The position numbers and the translations under genes were made by a program. Shown here in pieces: positions 35,245 through 49,700 of a DNA stretch of 64,000 nt. How positions within the stretch are numbered: position 1 is the first letter of the stretch; every line of letters starts with the position of its first letter. The notes under the pieces are model-generated. The model saw only the letters and a program-made list of their open reading frames with translations, was not told where the DNA came from and made no database searches. The stretch spans positions 18,449,274-18,513,273 of the forward strand of contig CM046350.1 in the NCBI GenBank assembly GCA_025403435.1, written 5' to 3'. The stretch comes from Artocarpus heterophyllus (lineage: Eukaryota > Streptophyta > Magnoliopsida > Rosales > Moraceae).

Positions 35245-38200
35245 ATGTTTGTCTTCACCAAGTGGCCTTGTCTTCTCTGTTTCGTTTTGTTGAGTTGCTT
35301 TGGCCTCCTATCTTGTGCTGAAGATCACAAGCCTCTGGATCCGGACGAAAGTAAGTACTATAAAACTCTCTCTCTCTCTCTTTCTTTTCAGCTTAAAATA
35401 ATTTTATTTTTCACGAACATATATAAATTTACACGTGTGTGTAATTCATTTTGAGAAAGAGCGAAATGAGGAACGATATCGCAAGCGACCATAAACAATT
35501 TTATACCTTACATAAATATATAAATATATGATATTTATTTTATACAATTCCTGTGTACCAACTAGTTTTCCAAGGACAAAATTTCGTTGCCACGTGATTT
35601 CATTGTTATTGTTGTTGTCTATCGTTGTTCTTTGTCCCTTTTTTCTTTCCTCCAAGCTAGGAATTTTAACTCCTCAAACTTTGTAGTGGTTCTGAAAAGG
35701 GCTATTTCTTTACATATGTTGATTATGATCATGTAAATCAAAAACTGATGCTCGTAGACAGTTGCCCCTTTTTTGCTTATTGCCTATAGCTAGTTTAGTT
35801 CAAACAAGGTTAAACAGTCACGCACTCGGATTTCTGCCGACTTCTTAAGGTTGAATTTCATGGCTGTTAAAGGGTAAGAGGGGAGAAAACAGAAAAAAAA
35901 TGTAAAAAAAAAAAAAAAAAAACACATTAAAAACCATCTGTCGCCCTTTATGACGATTCCATATCTGTATATATATATATTTAATTGATTTAATGCATCC
36001 CCTATGTCGTCCTGCCATTTCTGAGCTACCCAACTTTATCCTCTCCGAGCCGTGAATGAATAAATAAATAAATAAATAAAATTGATTCAACGCACAAATA
36101 AATATCAAAACAACCACGTTCCCACATCGTCCATCTCATACCAAAAGACGACGAAAGCAATTGAGGCTGAACAAAAGTCATGTCCGTCACGGAAGTAGAT
36201 CATAAGAGATCATAACTAGATGAACAGAAAAATTTGGCAAAGCCTTTCAAAAACCATTATGTCCTTTTCCAATATGCCAAATGCTGAGGCAGGCATACTT
36301 CAAGTAAAGAGGGACATTACCAATGTTAAACATAAAGAAAAACTACTACTAGGTGTGGTGGTTTAGCAGCAATAGAGTACCATTATGGTGGTATGGAGTT
36401 AAAGGTTCAAGTGTTATTGACCTTTTTAAAGGTGTTTAATGTGGGTTTCCTAGTTTAATACTTATTGGTTTATTTTATTGGCACTCCTTGAACTTTAATG
36501 CCCCTGGCTGCTGGTAACCTAAATTTTCAAAACTCACACTTTGTTCCATGAATTTTAATTTTAGTCCCACTTTAACTCTTTTTGTTTGAATTTCTATTAA
36601 GATCAGACAGGAAAAAAAAAAAAAGAATTTAAGCGTGGTCACTTAATCTTTTTCTATTTATTTTTAACATAATTTCTACTATTAAGATCATGTGATCACT
36701 TACCTCTTTTTTTAGTTTGATTTTAACAAAACTTTTAACAAAAATGATTAAATGGGACCAAAATCAAAATTTAAAGGATGAAATAAGAGTTTTTAAATTT
36801 CAAGGGACAAACTTGGGAATGATCCCAAATTCAAGAGGTGCCAGTAAGTTTAATCTATTACTTATTTAGAGTGATTAAGACCACTCAAACTTTTCTCAAA
36901 AAACAACAAACAAAAAGAAAAGAAAAGAAAAGAAACAACCCAAGTTTTCACAAGATTTTGACTCAAACCAATAAACCAATTGTTAAGTTCATTTTCAATA
37001 ATGCTGTTTGATCTCTCCCTGGTCCTCACCTTTAATAACCTTAGATTAACAGCGACAATGTGAGCCTACTTGACCAAAAAGCTTTTCTCGATGCGAGTTC
37101 GTTTCTTCCGAGAGTCTCTTTGTCCTTATCCACGCGTAGGAATGAACGGATCGCTTTCATTATATTATGAAGGGTAACTTACAAAAACTCCCTTTAAATG
37201 TATCATCTTATTAAAAATACCTTTCAACAAACTTATTAAACTGTCCTTTTATTAAAAACTGAGAATTTATTAAAAGACCAAGTTACCATTTCTCCCGAAA
37301 TAGAACCTGCCAGGTTTTATCTTAGAACTTACCGGAACCTGACCTAGTAGGTTCCGTTGTAGAACCCGCCAGGTTCAGTCTTGGAACCTACCAATTTCTG
37401 TCATAGAATGTGCTAGATTCAGTCGTAGAACCCTCCGGAGCCCACCTCCGGTCACCAAAGCGGCGTGCTAGATTGTAACCCGTCAAGTTTCAATTTAGAA
37501 CCTACCGAATTTCAACATTTTTTTGAAACAAAGGAACGCCAACCACATCCAGTTGTCAGTGCATGTGTGGGTTCTAATCTACCAGGTTTCAACTTAGAAC
37601 CTACTAGATTCAAGCATATTTTTTTTGAAATAATGAGGCACCAACCGCCTTTGATTGTCGGCGCAAGTGCTAGAGTATAACCCGACAGGCTCCAAAATAG
37701 AACCCACTAGCTTCCAACATATTTTCTTTAAAACAAAGAAGCACTAATTGCCTTCGGTCGCTGGCGTGGGGTGATGGATTGTAACATGATAGGTTTCAAA
37801 GTTAGAACCTACTAGATTACAACATATTATCTTTGAAATAAAGAAGCACCAACCGTCTCTAGTTGCTAGCGCGGGATGCCAGATTGTAACCTGGTATGTT
37901 TCAAAGTTGGAGCCTATTAGATTCCTACATATATATTTTTAAAAAAACAAAAAAGGTTCTAAAATTGGAACATGCTAGGTTCCATCACCGACCCACTAGA
38001 AGCTAACATGTTCCATCGTGAAACCCGCCAAGTTCTGTCCTGCAACTTGCCAGGTTCCATATTGGAACCCACCAGGTACTGACAAGTTCCATCCTAGAAC
38101 CCACCAGATTCCATCTTAAAACCCATAGATTCCATCCTAAAACTTGTTAGGTTCTAAAGTGGAATTTACTAGATTATTTCTAATTTGTCATAAAAGTCAA

Positions 38201-40764
38201 ATTTTTGAAGGAAACATCACGAAAAAAAACTAAAAAATTACATATTGAAATCCACAATATCAAAAAAAAAAAAGAAAAAAAAAGAAGAAGCACAAAAGTT
38301 AAAAAAAAAGATTATAATGAGAATACCACATAACCAGATTATAAAAATTCTATACAAACCCTCTACAACTTCGACATATTTGTCCAAATGTATAAACGTG
38401 CTTGAAATAAAAACAACGCGAGCTTAATTATACATATAAAAACTTCAAGAAGAACATTGAACACAAATTCAACCAAGAGCAACTCCTCAACCAAAGTATT
38501 TCTCACTGAAGTTCCTTTCGATTACATTCTTCACTCAAGTTCTTTAGTTATTTCTCCACAGGAACTAACATTTCAGCTTTATATTTGCACAAAGCTATGA
38601 AGTCCAATTTCAAACCCTCCATAATCACAACCAGAGTATTCCAATCCAATCTAAATAAACCACATCAAAAGCCATCACAGTGATGAAATAGGAAGTCAGA
38701 AGTCGTTGAACTGGACTCATATACATATAGATATATCTAGCTTCTGCCTTAACAAGACACTAAAGGCTTCACACATACATGCATTAATATCACAATGCTC
38801 AAGATAACATTATTTATATTTTAAATATTTATATCTTAAAATGAACTAGCAAGCAATCTAACCATTCATTGAAATCAATGATTAGTTGATCGCCTCAGGA
38901 CGAGTTAGGCTCTGGCACTATCACCTCAACGCACATACTTCTTCTTTTTTTTTTTTTTTTGTCAGTCCAATGAACTTAAACTTCCATCAAAACCACCGTA
39001 GATTTCACCAAGCTCATAAAATCACTTGGGCAAGATCAAATAGAGCTCGGAGTCGCTGAACAGGCGTAATTAACTCACTTTTCGATCAAAACCATAGATT
39101 TCATCAAACTCAGAAAATCGCTCAGGAAAATGTCAAGAACAATCAATCAAGTAAAAGATACTGATTCTTCCATGAAAATAAAATTAAAAAATTAACAAAA
39201 GTTATTCGTCTTTTTCATACTCGACATCTTACATTTATTCGAAAAATAACCCTGCATTCTTCTATCATGAATTTTAATCTAATTAAAAAATCCATATGTT
39301 TTCTTAGCCAACCATTATTTTAACTTCAAAATATCCAAAATCCCCTTGAAAAGAAAAAAAAAAAAAAGAAACTAAAAATAAGAAAAAAATTGTATAGCCT
39401 AACATTTTTATCCCCCTTGCCTAAGTTTAGAATTTTTTAGTTCTTTTTTTTTTCTTTTCAAAAATATTTTATATATTTTTGAATTCAAAATTAAGTGTTG
39501 ACTAAGAAAATATATGAATTTGTGTATTAAATATACTCTGATGGTATAAAAATATTGGAGTTTTGAAGGAAGCATATACTTTCTTAATAAAAGCAAAATA
39601 CAAGGTATAAGAAGGGAAAATTATCCAAAAAAAACTAGTGCCATAGCATTAAAGTTGCTAATGCTTATTGACTATCTGTTGCATTCAAAACAAAATATGT
39701 TTAACTCGAAAAATGTTGTACAGTCCGATGGGGCCAAGGCTCTCTCAGAAACAAACAGATAAGATATATCAGTTGTTTGTATTAGATGAGGCCTAACCTA
39801 ATCGGATTGGGTTATATAGTATTGTTCATTCACTCCGCTTCTCATTAATATGTAGTGCGAACATTTCAAGAAGTTGTCGCTGCAATGGAGGCCGCACACT
39901 TGAATTTATTAAGCGACACTTGTGAATTCTATGGACACGAGTCGAACAGCTCCATCAAGTGTACCTCCAACGCCACTTTTCGTCATATCAAAGAGATGTA
40001 CGTCTAACCTTCTCTTATGATTCCTCTTCAATAATTGCTAATTTAATTAGTTAGCTGAGCTAATTTCATGTAAAACAAAAGCTGACCGATTCTCTTCATG
40101 AGTTCATATCTTACAATATTGCAATAGTTTCATTCCATTAATGATGAACAACGATGTTTCAGATGATTTTGAACTTGGATCACTTGTCTAAATTTAGTGT
40201 CCAAAATAATTTTCAAGTAACTATATTTAAAAAAATTTGAAATATTTTTAACACAACCTTTTTGCACATTATTGTTTGAGTTTGTTAAATAACATGATAA
40301 AATATTATACATATGTTCTATACTATTTTAGACATTAAAAATAAAACGAGTAATGTGAATCTCTACCTACAAGATGATCTCCATAGCACTATAGCAATAA
40401 TAATTCCTTTTATTTTGCATTTTTTTTGGTGATATATTAGTTTATTTAACAAGCGAAGATTCAATTAGACACGCGGTAGTTTTTTCTTGAAGTTCAAGCA
40501 ATCATATTTTCCCTTAAATATATTTTCATTGGGTTTTATCATTGGAATTTTTATGAGTTAACGAGTCATACTGGTATAAAATGATATTATTAAAATAATT
40601 ATAATACAAAATATAATATTATTGCGATAATTATTATGTAATTATGTTTATTTTTAAAACATGTGGAAAATTGTGTTCACTTTCACAATAATTTGTCCAC
40701 GTAGTACAATTTTTTCAAAAGGTTTTAATACTAAAGCATCTTTTCGACTATTTTGATTGGATAT

Positions 40765-40798
<34 letters not shown>

Positions 40799-43700
40799 CA
40801 TCAAGTTCAACTAATTTATGCTTTTGTTTTGTTTTGTTTTGTTTTTTTTAATTAAAAAAACCGACAGATTTATGTGCGGCCTTCCCAAAGTTTCAACTTT
40901 TCAGTTCATTTAGTAGAAACTCTTATATATTTATAGACACAAATATATAATATTCAATTTATGAATCCACAATTTCAAAAAGAACAAAAGGGGAGTCTGT
41001 CCTATAGTAATCAATTTTGAGTGTACTATTTAACTAACTAGGAATCTCTTGTTGAAGTTTTTTTGACAATTGTTATTTGCCTTTATTTTAAAAAGAGAGA
41101 GAAATGATCTATATAAATATTCCCTTTATTTTTGTTTAATCCATGACTTAAAACTTCAATCGCTATTCGTAAAGTAGTAGGTTATAAACTAAAAAATACA
41201 CTATATATTAAATTAAAACTTAATGTTTTATAAGCAGTAGTGTTTTATCCTCATAAAAATGAAATATATATATATATATTAATTTTTTGAAATAGTTTTG
41301 TATATATTTTTTCAATTTTCTTCTTGCTTAACAGATCTCTGAGAAGTTACAGTCTCAAGGGCAGGATTCCACGTGAAATTGCCAACCTCACATATCTTGA
41401 AAAGCTGTAAGACCATGTTTTCTCCTTTTTTCGAAAGGATAAAAGGCCCTTTTTCATGTATGCGTTTACTTTTGTAACTATTTATCATCCAAGCGGTACG
41501 CTAGACCGAGAGCACTACTGGTGACACCTGCATTTTTTTTTTTTTTGATAGGCGTAAATTAAACTAGAACTTTTAAATAAAAAAATATTTAATAAAATAT
41601 AATTCAAAATTTGAAATTTGTGGTTTACAAAATTGTGAATTCATATTGTGGTTGAGTTTTAATTTATTTAATATTTTGTAATTGAAATATGAGTCTATCA
41701 AAATTCAAATGAAAAAATGTTTAGAGGTAAGTTAAAACTTTTCTAAAAGATTTAATATAAATATTGCAAAATCTAAAACTTTAGTTGGGCAAAATAAGAA
41801 GTAAAGTGCAAAAGTAACCTATTTTTAGGCTTATATAACTAAGAGGCCCCTTGGATAAGTGGGGGCAATTCTTTATGTGACTCTACCACCGCATGAGAGT
41901 GGCGATCTCTACCCTTCTTTCTTTTTAGAGTGTTTAGAATCTTGGTCCAAAATAACCATTAATTTAAACCATTTTAAAATACTATGCATGTAAGAGCTTT
42001 ACATTATACCTATTTTTGCTTTACACTATAGCATTTAAGAGGTTTATACTATTTGAATTTAAACCAATTGCTTTTAAAACACCCTAAATTTTCCCCTTAA
42101 ATTTCATCTAGAAGGTTTTATATTTAGATGTTGGGGATTGTACAAGTTTCGGACACCGCTTGATCTGTTGTAGAGTCCTCTCCACTTAGTTTAGGATTTT
42201 TTCCCTTTCGCTAATTATTTGAGTTAAAGTTAGATAATTAGATTTTTACACTTTCTTATTAAAAAAATCTTAGAGGAGTAATAAAGATTTACATTTTAAA
42301 AAAGTCCCTACTAGGGTTTTTTTTTTTGTTTCATGCAAATATATGCTGCTGCGCCGTCTCTTGCGTAGAGGAAGTCAGGCCAGAGCCTGATGCTGCCCAA
42401 GGACGGTTCCCTAGACTACCGGCCCCTTAGAAAGGAAGCCTAAGGAAGCGATGGTTTTGGCTTCTAGGGTGAGGCAGCTGTCCTGGGTTTTGGGAAAGAA
42501 ATCTGGCGCTAGCTTTGGGGTGGGGGGCGAGGTCTTCTGGTTTTGGCTAGAGATGGCCTTGGTGCATGACGAAAGGTGCTGGTGGAAGGGCGTCCTCTTC
42601 CTCCTTTAGTTGTTGATGTACCGATGAGATCTGTGGAGGCTTTGGGTGGTAGGGAAGATATGGCGTTCACCGCCAATAGAGGCAAAGATTTTTTTCTCTT
42701 TCTTCTTCGAGTGGGAGACGAGGTTTCGGGCATTACAGCGGTCCTGTTTCTAGTGGAGCGGTGAATTGGGTGTGGTATATGTGTCTCTCAGCGATGAAGG
42801 ATGGCAACGGAAGATAGAACTGGTCAGTTGCACTACGATGGGCCCATCTATTCCTGACGGCGAATGCTTCGACTCTGGAAGTTTTGTCCCTGACCTTTGG
42901 GTTTTTCTAGTGTGTTTTAATTTTTGATTTTATAGAATACACTACAAAAAAACAACATTTAACGATATATTATTTACAACAAGTAGTTTTTAAATGTCGT
43001 TGAAAAGTACATACAACGACATCTCTAACAAAGATTGCATTAGCGACATTTGAAATAATAATTAACGACATCTATATAGATATCGTATTAAAGGTCTCAT
43101 TTTAACGACAATAGTTTAATGTCGTTAAATTATTTAACGACAAGTAGGAGATGTCGTCAAAGCCTAGGAGATTCTACGACACCTTTTATAGACGACATTG
43201 GTCAAGATGTCGTCTATAAGGGGTGTCGTGGAATCTCCAAGGCTTTGACGACATCTCCTACTTGTCGTTAAATAATTTAACAACACTAAACTATTGTCGT
43301 TAAAAGGAGACCTTTAATACGACATCTCTATAGATGTCGTTAATTATTGTTTCAAATGTTATTAACGACATGTTTGTTGGCGATATCATTGTATGTACTT
43401 TTCGACGATATTCAAAAACTACATGTCGTAAATAATATGTCATTAAATGTAGTTTTTCTTGTAGTGATAATTGCATTGGAGATCCTGCCGCATCCGATTG
43501 TGTTAATAACAGAGGTAGTTTTCCCGCCTCCAGTTCGAGTTTGTTTGTCTCCTCTGCTTATTATTTGCGATAGGTGTGTAGATTTTTGGCTAGACTGTTA
43601 TCTAGTTCGTGTTGTTTATGTCTCTTTGTGAGAGGCTTTGATTTCGGTCAACTAGTTTAATCCATCAAATAATGTGATATTCTACAATAAGCCTTGTCGA

Positions 43701-46700
43701 GCTCTAGTCTTTGTATCGAGCGGGCTTTTTTCTCTTTGGATCTCAATACTTGAAATTTGTTCTTGTGCTATTGTCATCCTTATTGATAGATTCACTCAAT
43801 GGTTATTATCAAATTTCCCTATGATGGGTCATACATGACTTAGTTTGTAACTTTTTTGTTTTATTGAAGTTTGCATTTCAAAAAAAAAAAAAAAATTAGA
43901 GAAGGGAGCTTGACATATGATTAGAAAAAAGGGCAATTGTAGTGAGTAATTTTTTTTAAAACTTAAGAAAGTAAATATAATGTTTTAAATATGTGAAGAA
44001 AAAAACATATTAATAGATAAAAAAATTATTTGTAACTAAACATACATACTATTTATTAATATTTTAAGAGCTGCTATTCATTTCTTAAAGTTTTAATAAA
44101 CCTGCTATTTATCTCTTTGTCAAAAGAAAAAGAAAATTCTACTAAGGTCAATTTAGTTAGAATGTGTTAAAATTCTTTTGCCTAATAATATAAGTTGCAC
44201 TTTTTTGTTATTTATTAAAAAACCCTTTTTTTTCAATTCGCAAAATCGATGGAATCTACAACTTGTATAGAAAAGGGAATGAATTTTGTACTTCAACAAA
44301 AAGGTTATAATAACCCAATTAAAATCCATTACTTTTTCACTTAGTAGGATATAGCAGTAGATAGGCCAACCTTTCATTGCTCTCTTTCCTTTCAAACCCT
44401 TCTCCGATTTTCCCAAAAAAAAAAAAAAGAAAATATAGTAAATAGCATATTTGACACTAAGAGTTGAAAATGTAAATCATCGCACATTAATCAAGACACA
44501 TTTATACAATAATGAAAATATCCCTAATATAGAACACATTTGGATTTTCTCCATTTTCGTTTTATTTCACAGCTTCCTCTCTCTCGTGTTTTCTCTCTCT
44601 TTTTCTCTCTGGGTTTTCATGGTCATAGCGTCATTTCTCTCTATCCTCTTCCTTTCTCTTCCTCTCTTGAGTTTTCCATTGTTGGGGAATTAGGCGTCTC
44701 CTAATTCCAAGGATAGTAAGAACGAATAATTGCAGACAAGAAATTGGAGAAAAGAAAAAAAGAGAGACATTAAATTTTTATATAAGTTCATCCAAATTCG
44801 AGACTATGTCATGTTTCTACCACTGCAGAGTCCACTATGATGAAGGAGATTACAGATTACAAGAGAAATTTACCACACACTCTCAAATTATGTTTCCCAA
44901 ATCTCTCTTCTACCTAGCACACTCTGTGGGAATTTTTCCTTTCTCAACAATGGAGTTCTCACAGAAATATGCCTCACACAAAATAATGCCACTCTCATAA
45001 AGTCACACACACAGAACCCTAGCCACCTTATATCTATTTATACCCAAAGAAAGAGAAAAAATAGCAACTAACGAGAAACCCTAGTAGTTTCCTATTTTTG
45101 GGCATCAAAACCTGACTTTTACACTAAAAAGTCATAAATCACAGATTCTGGGCACCGCGGCCCTCATTTTGGGCACCGCGGTACCAGTTGATCCACGGGC
45201 GGGCACCGTGGCCCTCATTTTGGGCGCCACAGTGCTGGTTAGAATTTGGGTGGGTGCCGCGGCGCCAAGCCACTGCCCCTTTCCATTTTTTTTTTTTCTC
45301 TTCTTTCTCCTTTGCTAGGTTGATTTGGCTCTATCTTGCAACAATCTCCCACTTGAGAGTAATCAATCACCACGTCTCCATTGTAGTGGCAACAACTTCT
45401 CACGCTTCATGGAGAAGTCCAACTGAAGTTGTGAAGTTATGCACAACTTCAGTTTCTCGATCGGAACTGTCTTGATAAGCATATCTGCTGGATTTTGACT
45501 CCTAAGAATCTTCTCAAGCTTCAACACTCCATCCTTCAAAGCCGACTTAATGAAGTGATACCACAACTATGTATGCTTTGTCCTAGCATGAAATGCGAGA
45601 TTTTTTGCCAAATGAATGGCGCTTTGACTGTCACTGTGTAGTGTATTCCTTTCTTGCTTGTGACCCAATTCTTCTAGAAACGACTGCAACCAAATCATCT
45701 CCTTGTTCGCTTCTGTCATTGCTACATACTCTGCTTCTATTGTAAAGAGTGCAACTATCTTCTGTAGCTTCGAGGCCCAACTAACTGTTGTGCCACCTAG
45801 AGTGTAGACATAACCGGTGGTACTCTTTCTGCCATCAACATCTCCAGCTATGTCAGCATCAACATAGCCCTGTAGTCCCAAGTATGACTTCTTGAAATAT
45901 AGTGCTAACCTGCAGTACCTCTTAGATATCTAAGAATCTACTTCACTGCCTCCCAATGCTGCTTATCTGGATTACTCATGTACCTACTCACAACTCCCAC
46001 TGCATGTGAAATGTCTGGTCTGGTACACACTAAGGCATACATGAGACTGCCTATTGCTGAAGGATAAGGTACCTTGGCCATTTGGTCTCGATCCTGCTCT
46101 GTGGTCGATGATTGCTCCTTTGATAACTTGAAGTGACTAGCCCAAGGAGTACTTAGGCTTTGCATTACTCATGTTGAATCTGCTAAGCACCTTTTTAACA
46201 TATTCTTCCTGTGACAGTTTCAAACCATTACTGTTCCTCGTTATTCTTATCCCAAGGATTTGTTTTGCAGCACCCAGATCCTTCATTGCAAACTCCTTAG
46301 ACAGCTCCTTCTTTAACTTGTCAATCTCCTATTTGTAACCTCCTGCTATCAGTATATCATCGACATATAGCAATAATATAATGTAGGAGTCACCAAAATT
46401 CTTCACATTACAACAGTGATCTTCTTGATACCTCAAGAAACCATTGCTGCACATAAAACCGTCAAACTTCTTATACCATTGCCTAGGAGCTTTGTTTAGG
46501 CCATACAAGCTCTTTTGAAGTTTGCATGCTAAGTTCTCCTTATCCGGTACTTTGAAACCTTGTGGCTGCTTCATATAGATCTCCTCCTCCAAATCACCAT
46601 GGAGAAAAGCTGTCTTAACATCCAACTATTCCAAGGACAAGTCTCATTTACTACTAGTGTAAGTACCGTCCTGATCGTGGTTAATTTCACCACCAGAGAA

Positions 46701-49700
46701 AAAATCTCGTTAAAGTCAATGCCCTTTTTCTACTAAAAGCCTTTGACTACTAGCCTTGCCTTGTACCGTTTGCTGCCATCACTTTCATCTTTTATCTGGT
46801 ATACCCATTTATTATGCAAGGCCTTTTTGCCCTATGGTAACTTTGTCAATTGCCATGTCTGATTGGACATTAAAGAATCTATCTCATCCCTCACGGCTAA
46901 CTCCTACTTGACCGAATCTTTAGCCTGCATGGCTTCATTGTAACTCTCTGGTTCACCTCTATCAGTCAACAAGATGTAATGCAGAGAAGGAGAGTATCTC
47001 TGCGGTGGTCTGATAGTCCTGCTAGACCTCCTGACTGGAGTGACAGAGGTACTCTGGTTGCCCTCTGAAACTATATTCTCTTGATCTTCAACCTCTAGAT
47101 TTTGCACCTCAACTTCAAGAAGATCCTTTAATGGAATCACCTCAGGCTTCTTGTCTTTAGAACCTAAACCCCTGGAGTCAGTACTATCTTTGTCCTTGTA
47201 CAAAACACCTTCATTGAAGATCACATCTTTGCTCCTAATAATCTTTCGATTTTGGTTATCCCAGAAACGATAACCAAACTTAAGTCCGCTATAGTCAACC
47301 AGAAAACACTTCTTTGACTTTGCATCAAGTTTACTTCTAGTAGCAGGATCAATATGAACATAGGAAACACACCCAAATACTCTCAAGTAAAAAGATCAAC
47401 CTTTTTACTGCTCCAGACTTCTTCCGGTAGCTTGAACTTCAGCGTGAGCTACTGTGTTAATTGCCTCAGCCTAAAACGACTTTAGCAGCCCCGCATGCAA
47501 CCTCATGCTTCTAGCACGCTCCTTTAGAGTTCTGTTCATCCTTTCAGCCACCTCGTTTTGTTAGGCTTTTCCTGGAATGGTTTTCTTCATCTTTATTCCA
47601 TTCTTAGCACAAAACCGTTTGAAGTCACCATCTAAATACTCTCTCCCATTATCAAATTGTAAGCACTTCACCTTCAAATCTGTCTCGTTCTCCATCATGG
47701 CTCTCCATCTCTTGAAAGCACCAAAGACATCATATTTGTTTTTTAGAAAGTAAACCCATACCTTCTTGCTTGAGTCATCAATAAATATCACATAATAATT
47801 AGCGCCACCAAGGGAAGTCACCGTCGTAGGGCCCCACACATCAGTGTGAACTAGCTCTAACTTTTTGGACTTAGACTCTCTACATGTTGTTGAGAAGCTA
47901 ACTCTCTTCTGTTTGCTAAAGATGCAGGCTTCACACAAACTGTGATAAACAGTTTTCAATCCTGGTAATTTTCCTTTATAGTGAAGCACCTTCATTCCCT
48001 TCTCATTCATGTAACCGAGCCTATAATGCCATAGCTCGGTATTGGCAGTAGAATCAACAACTGCTATAGTATCTCTACAACTAGAGTTAATGTAGAGAGT
48101 TCTTACTTTACGTCCCCGAGCAACAACCATAGCTCCCTTTGTGACTTTCTAACCTCCACAGTTGAAGGTCACATTGTATCCTTCGTCATTTAGTTGCCCA
48201 ACTGAAATCAAGTTGCGTATTAATTTAGGTACATGTCTCATCTTATGAATCTTCCACACCCATTAGGCATTTTTAAATTGACATCTTCAATGCCAACAAT
48301 ATCCAAAGGTTCTCCATCAGCAAGATAAACCTTACCATGATTTTCGACAACATAATTCTCCAGGACATGACGGTGTACGGTGGTGTGGAATGATGCTCCT
48401 GAATCTATCACCCATGAGTCAAAAGAATTGTCAACAGATAAGATTAAGGCGTTCTATGCCTCTTCTGTGGCGGCGTTAGTAGCGTCATTGTTCTTGTCTC
48501 CATTCTTCCTTGAGCCCTGCAATTCTTTTTCAAGTGGCCAGTCCTTCCATAATTCCAACACTCCATGTTCCTACCGTTCCTCGACTTGTTTCTCCCATTC
48601 CTCGACTTGCCTCTCCTGCCATTATCCCTGTTGGAATGTCTTTTAAGTTTCCTACCCCTATTATCAACATTAAGAGTCGAGTTCGACGTAAAGGCTTCAT
48701 TTGAATCCTTCCTACTCATTTCTTTCGCCAGAATAGAGTTTCTGACATCAACAAACTTCAGTTTTTCATTCCCAATTGAATTGGTAAGGGCCACCCTCAT
48801 AGGTTCCCAATTATTCGGTAATGAGGCCAAGAGGATTAGGGCATTGATCTCATCTTCGAATTTAATCTTTACCAAGACCAATTGATTTAGGACGGTGTTG
48901 AAATTGTTCAGATGCTCTACCACCGAGGCACCTTCAGGCATTTTTAAATTAAAGAGCTTCTTCATAAGATGTACCTTGTTATTGGATGAAGGCTTCTCAT
49001 ACATCTCTGACAGAGCCTTCATCATCCCTGCTGTAGTATTCTCTTTCGCAACGTTGTGGGTCACGTTCTTTGACAAGGTCAAATGGATCACACCCAGCAC
49101 CTGTCTATCAAGAAGGTTCCAGTCCTTATCTTTCATGCCTTCGGGCTTATTACTCAAGGCCAAGTGTGGTTTCCTACTGTAGAGGTAGTCTTCCACTTGC
49201 ATCATCTAATAGGAAAAATCCGAACCATCAAATTTGGTGATACCAACTGCCAAACCTTCTTCTCCCGTCATCGTTCTTAATCCAAACCTCCTCTCTGATA
49301 CCACTTGTTAGGGAATTAAGTGTCTCCTAATTCCAAGGATCGAAAGAACGAATAATTGCAGAAAAGAAATTGGAGAAAAGAAGAAAAGAGAGACACCAAA
49401 TTTTTATACAGGTTCGTCCAAATTCGAGACGTCCTGCTTCTGCTGCTGTATATTCCACTATGATGAAGGAGATTATATATTACAAGAGAAATTTATCACA
49501 CACTCTCAAATTGTGTTTCCCAAATCTCTCTTCTACTTAACACCCTCTGTGGGAATTTTTCCTCTCTCAACAATGGAGCTCTCACAAAAATATGCCTCAC
49601 ACAAAATAATGCCACTCTTACAAAGTCACACACACACAACCCTAGTCATCTTATGTCTATTTATACCCAAAGAAAGAGAAAAAATAGCAACTAATGAAAA

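Larger units (their letters stand above)
35351..39855 (+). other. Intron 1 of gene 2 (4.5 kb)
   Basis: Donor AAA-GTAAGT, acceptor TATGTAG. It contains an inverted-repeat element (36,475-36,855) and a two-level minisatellite (37,295-38,170). No gene inside. The same intron in gene 1 is 1.2 kb. Confidence 0.8.

Noticed and set aside
37295..38170. Possible CRISPR-like array because of regular spacing
   Set aside because: Units are degenerate and contiguous with no unique spacers, and the DNA is from a plant intron.
42509..42764. GC-rich open frames on both strands that resemble a proline-rich protein
   Set aside because: No start context, no splice partners, and inside a retroposon-like segment ending in poly-A.
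43347..43631. 94-codon open frame
   Set aside because: It crosses the right border of the CACTA-type element into LINE-like sequence, so it is a chance frame.
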